From positions 93,447,829 through 93,511,828 of the forward strand of contig CM055897.1 of NCBI GenBank assembly GCA_029582155.1: 64,000 nucleotides of DNA, read 5' to 3'. Each line of letters opens with the position of its first letter. Position 1 is the stretch's first letter. The DNA comes from Panopea generosa. Lineage: Eukaryota; Mollusca; Bivalvia; Adapedonta; Hiatellidae. The notes below the pieces were generated by a model. It was not told the origin of the DNA. It did no database searches and worked only from the letters and a program-made list of their open reading frames with translations. Of the stretch, positions 37,101 through 49,100 are shown piece after piece. The translations under genes and the position numbers were made by a program.

Positions 37101-40100
37101 CAGCATCAGTATATTGTGTCTGGTCCGCCAAGCATCAGTATGGTGTGACGGGTCCGCCGAGCATCAGTATGGTGTGTCTGGTCCGCCCAGCAACAGTATG
37201 GTGTTACTGGTCTGCCCAGCATCAGTATGGTGTGTCTGGGCCGCCCAGCATCAGTATATTGTGTCTGGTCCGCCCAGCAACAGTATGGTGTGTCTGGTCC
37301 GCCCAGCAACAGTATGGTGTGTCTGGTCCGCCCAGCATCAGTATGGTGTGACAGGTCCGCCCAGCAACAGTATGGTGTGTCTGGTCCGCCCAGCACCAGT
37401 ATGGTGTGTCTGGTCCGCCCAGCAACAGTATGGTGTGTCTGGTCCGCCCTGCATCAGTATGGTGTGACAGGTCCGCCCAGCAACAGTATGGTGTGATGGG
37501 TCCGCCCAGCATCAGTATGGTGTGTCTGGTCCGCCAAGCATCAGTATGGTGTGTCTGGTCCACCCAGCAACAGTATGGTGTGAAAGGTCCGCCCAGCATC
37601 AGTATAGTGTGACTGGCCCGCCCAGCAACAGTATGGTGTGTCTGGTCCGCCCAGCATCAGTATGGTGTGTCTGGTCAGCCCAGCATCAGTATGGTGTGAC
37701 AGGTCCGCCCAGCAACAGTATGGTGTGATGGGTCCGCCCTGCATCAGTATGGTGTGTCTGGTCTGCCCAGCAACAGTATGGTGTGTCTGGTCCGCCCAGC
37801 ATCAGTATGGTGTGTATGGTCCGACCAGCATCAGTATGGTGTGACAGGTCCGCCCAGCAACAGTATGGTGTGACGGGTCCGTCCAGCACCAGTAGGGTGT
37901 GACGGGTCCATCCAGCAACAGTATGGTGTGACGGGTCTGCCCAGCAACAGTATGGTGTGATGAGTCCGCCCAGCAACAGTATGGTGTGTCTGGTCCGCCT
38001 AGCAACAGTATGGTGTGTCTGGTCTGCCCAGCACCAGTAAGGTGTGTTTGGTCCGCCCAGCACCAGTAGGGTGTGATGGGTCCGTCCAGCACCAGTAGGG
38101 TGTGACGGGTCCACCCAGCACCAGTATAATGTGTCTGGTCTGGCCAGCACCAGTATGGTGTGTCTGGTGGTCCCCCCAGCACCAGTATTGTGTGACGGGT
38201 CCACCCAGCACCAGTATGGTGTGACTGGTCCGCCCAGCACCAGTAAGGTGTGACTGGTCTGCCCAGCACCAGTAAGGTGTGACTGGTCCCCCCAGCACCA
38301 GTAGGGTGTGATGGGTCCGTCCAGCACCAGTAGGGTGTGACGGATCCGTCCAGCAACAGTATGGTGTGACGGGTCCGCCCAGCAACAGTATGGTGTGATG
38401 AGTCCGCCCAGCATCAGTATAGTGTTACTGGTCTGCCCAGCAACAGTGTGTTGTGACTGGTCTGCCCAGCAACAGTGTGGTGTGTCTGGTCTGCCCAGCA
38501 ACAGTGTGGTGTGTCTGGTCCGCCCAGCAACAGTATGGTGTGTCTGGTCTGCCCAGCACCAGTATGGTGTGACGGGTCCGCCCAGCACCAGTATGGTGTG
38601 TCTGGTCCGCCCAGCACCAGTATGGTGTGTCTGGTCCGCCCAGCAACAGTATTGTGTGACGGGTCCGCCCAGCAACAGTATGGTGTGTCTGGTCCGCCCA
38701 GCACCAGTATGGTGTGACAGGTCCGCCCATCACCAGTATGGTGTTTTAGGTCCGCCCAGCACCAGTATGGTGTGTCTGGTCCGCCCAGCACCAGTATGGT
38801 GTGTCTGGTCCGCCCAGCACCAGTATGGTGTGTCTGGTCCGCCCAGCATCAGTATGGTGTGACATGTCCGCCCAGCAACAGTATGGTGTGTCTGGTCCGC
38901 CCAGCACCAGTAAGGTGTGTTTGGTCCACCCAGCACCAGTATAATGTGTCTGGTCTGGCCAGCACCAGTATGGTGTGTCTGGTGGTCCCCCCAGCACCAG
39001 TATCGTGTGACGGGTCCACCCAGCACCAGTATGGTGTGACTGGTCCGCCCAGCACCAGTATGGTGTGACTGATCCGCCCAGCACCAGTAAGGTGTGACTG
39101 GTCCGCCCAGCACCAGTAAGGTGTGACTGGTCCCCCCAGCACCAGTAGGGTGTGACGGGTCCGTCCAGCACCAGTAGGGTGTGACGGGTCCGTCCAGCAA
39201 CAGTATGGTGTGACGGGTCTGCCCAGCAACAGTATGGTGTGATGAGTCCGCCCAGCATCAGTATGGTGTTACTGGTCTGCCCAGCAACAGTGTGTTGTGA
39301 CGGGTCTGCCCACAGTATGGTGTGACGTGTCCGCCCAGCATCAGTATGGTGTTACTGGTCTGCCCAGCAACAGTGTGATGTGACTGGTCTGCCCAATAAT
39401 AGTGTGGTGTGACTGGTCTGCCCAGCAAAAGTGTGGTGTGACTGGTCTGTCCAGCAACAGTGTGATGTGACTGGTCTGCCCAGCAACAGTATGGTGTGAC
39501 TGGTCTGAATATGTCAGGTTTTTGGCAGGGTATCTGGTGTTGGAGGAAACCAGTAAGGTTGGGGGAATTCGCCAAACCGACCTATCGCAAGACAAACTCT
39601 CCCACAATACTTGGAAGTGGATGTTAATGAGAACTTTGCTTTGAACTGCAATAATCAGAGACAAACACTGAAAGATTAGTCTCATTGGATTATTTAATTA
39701 ACTATTAAGAGTGAAGAAATACCAGATATAATATTGAACTATATCACACTTTTTGTGTGCTCAAATGCCCCATCTCAGTGTGTTAGTTTAGAATTTGTGG
39801 GTATTTATATATCTATCAGATTGTCTCTAGTTTTCTTTATTGGATTATTTCAGGACCACTTTCCAACTTACGTAGAACAGTGTGCTAGTCTGACAGATAA
39901 AGGTGTCAAGTCAATAAACTGTGTATCAGTGAATGATCCATTTGTAATGGCGGCATTTTGTCAAAAAATGAATGCAACAGGAAAGGTAAGATTTTCCCAG
40001 ACATTCTGAGAATGTGCAAATGTCTATCATCTGTTATCAGCCATTAATTTTGACCTTTATACAGGAATGATCTACCCGTGAATCATCCAAAATACCACTT

Positions 40101-43100
40101 GCAATCTTTTTTTATCAGAAAAGTTTTCTGTTTTTATCGAATTTTAATCAAAATTGGATATGGTGCAAATATGATGGTAAAAACCAGTTTGTGTAAAAAT
40201 TCAGACAGAGTTATGTACCCTTCAATTTTGAAAATTTACACTTTTTGGAAGGCGAGCAAAGCTCTGACTTCCTTAGCTGTCGTGCAGCTCCAGCAATCTG
40301 TTATACAAACTACGTATGGCAGGAACCGCCATATTCATCCGACCAATAAAGTAGTTCACAACTTTCAACACGCATTTACCTTAGCAGAGGACGTATTATA
40401 TAACAAGAATTTCAAAGTTTTTTATTTATTGCGGATGTTTTTCTTTACAAAAGTTCAAAAATACGATACGGGAAGCATGCAATTTGTGGAAGAATACACT
40501 TATCTCGCTGTGCTCTAAAAAATCGCAGCAATTTTCATTGATAAAAAAATGTTTTCCGCATTTACTACTATGCATAGTGACGTCATCTGGTGGAGGGATA
40601 TAATCTCTAACACCATTCGACATGTAATCATTTATGGGTAAAATATTGACATGTTTTCGATATAATAACTCGTAGTTTGAGTGAATAGTGATTGTTAGTT
40701 AAAATTGATTCACTACAGATTGTCCTCTTTTAATTTTGATAGTAAAATTACGAAATTAGGTTTGGGGCTACATTTGTTGTTTATAGAAAAACGCGCCAAT
40801 CTGTCATCTTATGCAAGCAGTGTATAAAGATTAATTAGGTCATCCGACCGTTATGTTTGTTGTGTTTCTGTGTTGTATTTTTTAGATTGATTAAATCTAG
40901 GTCACGCAACACCGTTTATAATGCTATTTATTGATTATTTATATTGTTGATTGAAAGCTATATGAGAATCGAACATAACTCAAGTCAATATACGCGTAAA
41001 TCTATAAGTAGGTCATGTTTGTTTTGGTCTAGACAAAGAGTTTTGGATATGTGTTGTATATTCTCGGACAATCAGGAACATTTTGTGGTGAATGCGTTTC
41101 GCTATCCATAAATCATAACTATTGAACTGGAGATGATAAAATTGACTGGAGTTGTACATCACTACTCAATTCCTACGATTTTGGAGAAACATCAGAATAT
41201 GGAGGTTTGTTTGTGAAGCTTTCATATAGGTTGTTCATGTTGATAACTTTTATGTGGAGATGTGGAAAGGAATCCTGGACCACCAAGTTACCAGTTACAA
41301 AATGTCCTGAAATGGATATTTTCACCAGGGTCATCAAATATCAGTCAATTTTCATACGGAAGACGGTGTGTACCATCGTGTTTGCATTTTTTCAAATGCA
41401 TTATTAAAACCGTTTGATAGCTATGGTTGGAAAAGTATTGATATGGACTCTGTATTGTATGCAGGAGATTATTTATACAGATACACAAAAGAAATATTAA
41501 ACACAACACATTCTTTTCTAAATCCCAATGAATTGCCTTTTAACATATCAGAAATCTAACTAAGTTTTTCAATTTTCCGAACCTACATTTTTGAATTAAC
41601 ACAAGCAGCGAGCATTCCCTCAGGCCCTTCAGGCCTCTTTGATTTTTATCCTTGTTTATTGGTTAAAAGTTTCATTTTAACTTGGTATTAATCTAGCTAA
41701 TATTTTATTCAACTATAAGACATTGAACAAGGTTGAAAACAAGTCATATTTACTGTCATAGATGATTTTATCTCTACCTGAATGGTAAAAAAAAAGTAAT
41801 GCTTCAAGTTTCACCTTGTTTAAAATCAAATAAAAGTTCAGTTATGATGAGATGCAATCAGACTGGGATAATTTATGTTCTATATCATTGGGAATGAGTT
41901 ATATTAAAGCCTCAGTCTTTTTAAATGTCATAGGCATAAGTTATCTGCCCTTGAAGTGTCAAAATATAACTTTCCAACATAATAGAAGCTTTAATTATAC
42001 CCCACAAATATGTTTTAGAGGTATATATACTGTGAAATCGTTGATATTAGTTGGTTTTAATTTTCGTTGTTTTTGGTTCAAGGACATATTCTTGGGGACT
42101 TAATTTTGTTGAAAACGAATTTTATAAAAAAAAAATTGTTTTAGTGCAACCTTTGAATTAGAGTATTTCTATTACAAAACTCGTTTTAATTACTGACCTT
42201 TACCAGTATTAAGTTGCTGCCTGCACCTTTACACATGGTTATAAATGCTCCTCGCAACAGGTTGTAATCCTGGGGTTAGTCAGCTCTTTTGTGGTTGATC
42301 AAACTGTTATGAAAACAACAATGATTTAGAAAGGATAGACAAGTTGAATGTGTCATAGGGTGAGACCAACGCAAATTCACTCGTTATAAATATTCATTCC
42401 CTCGTCAACAAAAATAAAAACACATTTTTTCATTCAATACTAGAAATCTTTTTCGTATTTATTCGCACACATAATTTCTCTTTTAAAAACAGCTACTTGA
42501 AACAACTGGAGAAATATGTCACACTGACAAAAAATGGGTCATCTACTATTGTAATTGACACATTCTTCTAGGAAACAGTCTACTTTTTAACGCTTTCCAT
42601 AGTAATGAAAATAATACATGCGAGTAAACACACTGCCTCTGATTGTGACGCTAATTTTATGTAATGAAACGGATGGAATATTAATGAATTTACCTTATTT
42701 TAACCTAATCAGTGCACTAAATTAAATATTTCGAGTTTTAAATTTAACTTTCATTAGATCTAATAATTAAATGAGCACACACTAAACAGAAACTATCAGA
42801 TAACATATAGATCTAGTAGTAATTTGTATTCAGTAGAGCAATACAGGCCCTCATGTTACTTATGTATTTGCCATGACGTTGATCTGTTAATTGATTTGCT
42901 AATTGATTTGCCAACCTGGCCCCACACATTGGGGGAACTGTGAATTGTATTGATGTAATGTTGCTAATTGTAGGTGCGGTGCTTGGCAGATACATGCGGG
43001 GAATTAACAAAGGTTTGTCTTCTTATTTAATAAACCTTTAAATCAAAGTCAGTCTAGATGTGTCTGTATGATGGAGACGAAAACCAATGTAATGATTCAG

Positions 43101-46100
43101 TATATATTTATTTAGTTGAACAACTCTTCAATAGCATTGATTTCCGTTACTGCTGGTAAACAGAGTGTTTATTATACAGTATAAGAGTAGGGATTGTTAG
43201 TAATTGGAATAATCTCCAGGGCATGGGAAAATATGCGAATTGCCAAATATGTTCATATTAGACAAATTATCTCTACAAGTAATGATTTTATTTCCATAAA
43301 GGGCTAGCATAAGCCCTAAAGCTTTAAAACTGTGATTATTTTGAAACTCTTCAACCAATTTCTTCTTCATATTTTAGATAAATTATCCCTATGAATACCG
43401 GTAGGGGTTTAAAGTTTGTTCAAAGGAAAAGATAAGTACATTGGGGTCTTGTTAAAGGACTTTTTATTTTTAGCTCGCTGGGACGAACGTCCAAGGAGAG
43501 CTATTGCCATGACCCTGGTGGCAGCGCCGGTGTCATCTGTAGACATCCAGGTTAAACTTTGTGTTTAAGTTTAAGATATCTATGCAACCACTCATTGGAT
43601 ATGAATGAATCTTCGCATGTGTGTTCACCATCATCAATGGGACACACAGAGACAAGAACCATAACTCGGGGTTTCATTTTGGCAGAATTATGATCCTTTT
43701 TGGATTAAATTTTTCAGGTATAAGTTTTTTATCAGGTAAGATATCTATGCAACCACTCATTGGATATGAATGAAACTTCACATGTACGTTCACCATCATC
43801 GATGAAACACACAGAGACAAGAACCATAACTCGGGGTTGCATGTTGGCAAAAGCTATGGCCCTTTTGGACTTAATTTTTTGTCTGTAGACACTCAGGTTA
43901 ATATTTTGCATTTAATTGCATTTAAGGTTTGGTGTTTGCCTTAAATCTCAATCTTTGCACAGGTGGTGAGTTTTATCCTATCGGTGAGCTTTGTTGACAT
44001 CACAAAATCACAAATTAAAAAAGCCTATACGCAAAAAAGGACTGTTTAGTTATTGGGATTTGTTAGGAAATCCAAGAATACATTCTCTTCCCCTAATAGA
44101 CACTTTCGTCTACATTTTGATTTATCGGGGCCAAAATGACACCCCTATTTAGCAAAATTAATTGCCCTCAAGACTTCATTTTTGGGTATATAGTAGACTA
44201 GCAGTTTATTTGGCATTCTTTACAAAGGATATTTTACTATCAGGAAACATGAACAATGAATCTTGGAAATTCTATTCCAATGACAATGTTGGTAAAAATG
44301 CTAAATGTTGATTATTTTAAGTTGCTATAGAAACTGTTTCAAAATCAACAAAATAAGAATGTAATGTTTCATGTATGTTAAAGATATATTTATTCATGTT
44401 GTGGTAATTTCATAGATGTATACATTGTATGTTGTTAATTAATGATCCCTCTACAGACCTTTGCTATTTTGCTATTTCCTTATTATGCTTCCTTAAATTA
44501 ATATACAAAACTGCTGACTCCCAAGGTATCACACTGTTCAGGTGTCACTGGTTTATCAACTCTGTATGTTAGAATTTTGCTTTTTCATTTTTATAGGCAC
44601 TTGACCTGGAGCTGGACGTAGTTGCAGCTTTAGGAAATGCCAGATCAAAAAGGTATACATATTTCATTTAAATGTCTACAGTACATTAAGAGCTTAAAAA
44701 CTTTTCTTGATTTAGCAGAATTTTATAATCTGTTCTTGATTTAACAGAACGTTATGATCTTTTCTTGATTTAACAGAACTTTATAATCTGTACGTGATTT
44801 AACAGAACTTTATAATCAGTTCTTGATTAAACAGAACTTTATAATCTGTTCTTGGTTAAACAGAACTTTATGTGATCTTTTCTTGATTTAACAGAGTATT
44901 ATAATCTGTTTTTGATTTAACAGAACTCTCTAATCTATTCTTAATTTAACAAACTATAATCTGTTTTTTATTTAACAGAACTTTTTAATTTGTTCTTCTT
45001 GCTTTAACAGAACTTTATAAACTGTTCTTGATTTAACAGAACTGTATAATCTGTTCTTGTTTTAAGAGAACTTTATAATCTGATAATGATTTAATGGTTT
45101 AACTTAGCTTCATAATCTGTTATTGGTTAAGCAGAGCTTTATAAGCTGTTAATGATTTAACAGGGTGTTATGATCTTCTCTTGATTTAACAGAACTTTAT
45201 AATCTGTTCTTGATTTAACAAAACTGTGATCTTTTCTTGATTAAACAGAATTTTATGATTTTTTCTTGATTTAACAGAAATATATAATCTGTTCTTGATT
45301 TAATAGAACTTTATATGATCTTTTCTTGATATAACAGAACTGTGATCTTTTTCTTGATTTAACAGAATTTTATAATATTTTCTTGATTTAACAACTTTAT
45401 TATCTTTTCTTGATTTAACAGAACTTTATGATCTGTTCTTGATTTAACAGAACTTTATATGATCTTTGCTTGATATAACAGAACTGTGATCTTTTCTTGA
45501 TTTAACAGAATTTTATAATCTTTTCTTGATTTAACAGAACTTTATAATCTTTTCATGATTTAACAGAACTTTGTGATCTGTTCTTGATTGAACAGAACTT
45601 TATGTTCTTTTATTGATTTAACTGAATTTTGTGATCTTTTCTTGATTTAACATTATTTTATAATCTATTCTTGATTTGACAGAACTGTGATCTTTTCTTG
45701 ATTTAACAGAAATTTATAATCAGTTCTTGATTTAACAGAACTATAATCTGTTCTTGATTTAACAAAACTTTATAATCTTTTATTGATGTAACAGAACTTT
45801 GAGATCTTTTCTTGATTGAACAGAACTTTATAATCTGTTCTTGATTTAACAGAACTGTGATGTTTTCTTGATTGAACAGAACTTTAATCTGTTCTTGATT
45901 TAACAGAGCTTTATAATCTGTTCTTGATTTAACGGAATATATAATCTTTTCTTGATTTAACAGAACTTTATGATCTGTTCTTGATTTAACAGAACTTTAT
46001 AATATAATTTTGATTTAACGGAATCTTATAATCTGTTCTTGATTTAACAGAACTTTATAATATGTTCTTGATTTAACAGTCTTATAATCTGTTTTTTATT

Positions 46101-49100
46101 TAATAGAAATTTATAATCTGTTCTTGATTTAACAGAACTTTATTATCTGTTCTTGATTTAACAGTCTTATAATCTGTTCTTGATTAAACAGAACTTTATT
46201 ATCTTTTTCTTGATTAAACAGAATTTTATGTATCTGTTCTTGATTCAACAGACCTATGATTTGTTCTTGTTTTAACAGAACTTTATAATCTGTTCTTGAT
46301 TTAACAGAACTTTATAATTTGTTCTTGATTGAACAGAACTTTATGATCTGTTCATGATTTAACAGAACTTTATAATATGTTCTTGATTTAACAGAGTCTT
46401 ATAATCTGTTCTTGATTTGAAAGAACTTTATAATCTGTTCTTGATTTAACAGGACTTTATGATCTGTTCTTGATTGAACAGAACTTTATAATCTGTTCTT
46501 GATTTAACAGAGTCTTGTAATCTGTTCTTGATTGAACAGAACTTTATGATCTGTTCATGATTTAACAGAACTTTATAATATGTTCTTGATTTAACAGTCT
46601 TATAATCTGTTCTTGATTTAACAGAACTTTATAATCTGTTCTTGATTTAACAGGACTTTATGATATGTTCTTGATTGAACAGAACTTTATAATCTGTTCT
46701 TGATTTAACAAAACTTTATAATTTTTTCTTGATTTAACAGAACTTTATGTATCTGTTCTTGATTTAACAGCACATTATAATCTGTTCTTGATTTAACAGA
46801 ACTTTATGATCTGTTCTTGATCAAAAAGAGAGTCTTATAATCTGTTCTTGATTTAACAGAACTTTATAATCTTTTTTTGATTTAACAGAACTTTATATAT
46901 CTGTTCTTGATTTAACAGCACATTATAATCTGTTCTTGATTTAACAGAGTCTTATAATCTGTTCTTGATTGAACAGAACTATAATCTGTTTTTGATTTAA
47001 CAGAACACTGTGATTTGTTCTTGCTTTAACAGAACTTTAATCTGTTCTTGATTTTAACAGAACTCTATAATTGGATCTCGGTTTAAGAGAGCTTTATAAT
47101 CTGTTCTTGATCAAATAGTCTTATAATCTGTTCTTGATTGAACAGAACTATAATCTGTTTTTGATTTAACAGAACTCTATGATTTGTTCTTGATTTAACA
47201 AAACTTTATAATTTGTTCTTGATTTAACAGGACTTTATGATCTGTTCTTGATTGAACAGAACTTTATAATCTGTTCTTGATTTAACAGAGTCTTTTAAAC
47301 TGTTCTTAAATTAACAGAACTTTATAATCTTTTCTTTATTTAACAGAACTTTATGTATCTGGTCTTGATTGAACAGAACATTCTAATCTGTTCTTGATTT
47401 AACAGAACTTTATGATCTGTTCTTGATTAAACATAGTCTTATAATCTGTTCTTGATTCAACAGAACTCTATGATTTGTTCTTGTTTTAACAGAACTTTAT
47501 AATCTGTTCTTGATTTAACAGAACTCTATGATTTGTTCTTGTTTTAACAGAACTTTATAATCTGTTCTTGATTAAACAGAGTCTTATAATCTGTTCTTGA
47601 TTTAACAGAACTCTATGATTTGTTCTTGCTTTAACAGAACTTTATTAACTGTTCTTGATTGAACAAACTCTATAATTGGTTCTTGGTTAAAGAGAGCTTG
47701 ATGATCTGTTAATGATTTAATGGTTTAACAGAGATTTATAATCTGTTCTTGATTTAACAGAACTCTATGATTTGTTCTTGTTTTAACAGAACTTTATAAT
47801 CTGTTCTTGATTAAACAGAGTCTTATAATCTGTTCTTGATTTAACAGAACTCTATGATTTGTTCTTGCTTTAACAGAACTTTATAAACTGTTCTTGATTA
47901 AACAAACTCTATAATTGGTTCTTGGTTAAAGAGAGCTTGATGATCTGTTAATGATTTAATGGTTTAACAGAGATTTATAATCTGTTCTTGATTGAACAGA
48001 ACTGTATAATCTGTTCTTGATTAACATAACTTTATAATCTGTTCTTGATTAAACAGAACTTTATAATCTGTTCTTGATTTAACAGAGCTTTATAATCTGT
48101 TCTTGATTTAACAGAGTCTTATAATCTGTTCTTGATTTAACAGAACTTTATGATCTGTTCTTGATTAAACAGAGTCTTATAATCTGTTCTTGATTGAACA
48201 GAACATTATAATCTGTTCTTGATTTAACAGAGTCTTATAATCTGTTCTTGATTTAACAGAACTTTATGATCTGTTCTTGATTAAACAGAGTCTTATAATA
48301 TGTTCTTGATTTAACAGAGTCTTATAATATGTTCTTGATTTAACCAAACTCTATTATTTGTTCTTGTTTTAACAGGACTTTATAATCTGTTCTTCATTTA
48401 ACAGAGTCTTATAATCTGTTTTGATTTAACAGAACTCTATGATTTGTTCTTGTTTTAACAGAACTTTATAAACTGTTCTTCATTTAACAAACTCTACAAT
48501 TGGTTCTTGGTTAAAGAGAGCTTTATGATCTGTTAATGATTTAATGGTTTAACAGAGCTTTATAATCTGTTCTTGATAAATAGAACTTTATAATCTGTTC
48601 TGGATTAAACAGAGCTTTATAATCTGTTCTTGCTTGAACAGAACTATATAAACTGTTTTTGATTTAACAGAACTTTATAATCTGTTCTTGATTAAAGAGA
48701 GCTTTATAATCTGTTAATGATTTAATGGTTTAACAGAGCTTCATTATCTGTTCTTGCTCTAACAGAGTTTTATGATCTGCTCTCTGTTTAACAGAGTTTT
48801 ATAATCTGTTTTTGTTTAACAGACCTTTATAATCTGTTTTTGTTTTAACAGAGTGTTACAATCTGCTCATGATTTAACAGAGCTTTATAATATGTTAATG
48901 ATTTAGATGATTATATATTGTTTAACTGTGGTCAAGTCCTGCTTGGTTAGACAAGAAATAGTCTTAGGTTTTTTTAAATAAATTGTTCTATAGCAGTGAT
49001 TATGATGGAAATCAAAGTGAAACTGTAGGACAGCATTGGACATATCAATCGCTTGTTCCCTAATTTATTTTAGGCATTTTAGGTTTTTAAGAAATTTAAA

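Noticed and set aside
35348-37131. Trp/Cys/His-rich 566-codon frame and many overlapping frames in the 29-bp array
   Set aside because: Produced by a stop-free 29-bp repeat read in all frames (87-bp protein period); open on both strands and inside PRDX5 intron 2.
40078-40518. 146-codon frame in PRDX5 intron 3
   Set aside because: No recognisable family, no splice signals fitting it, and it may lie in a dispersed element.
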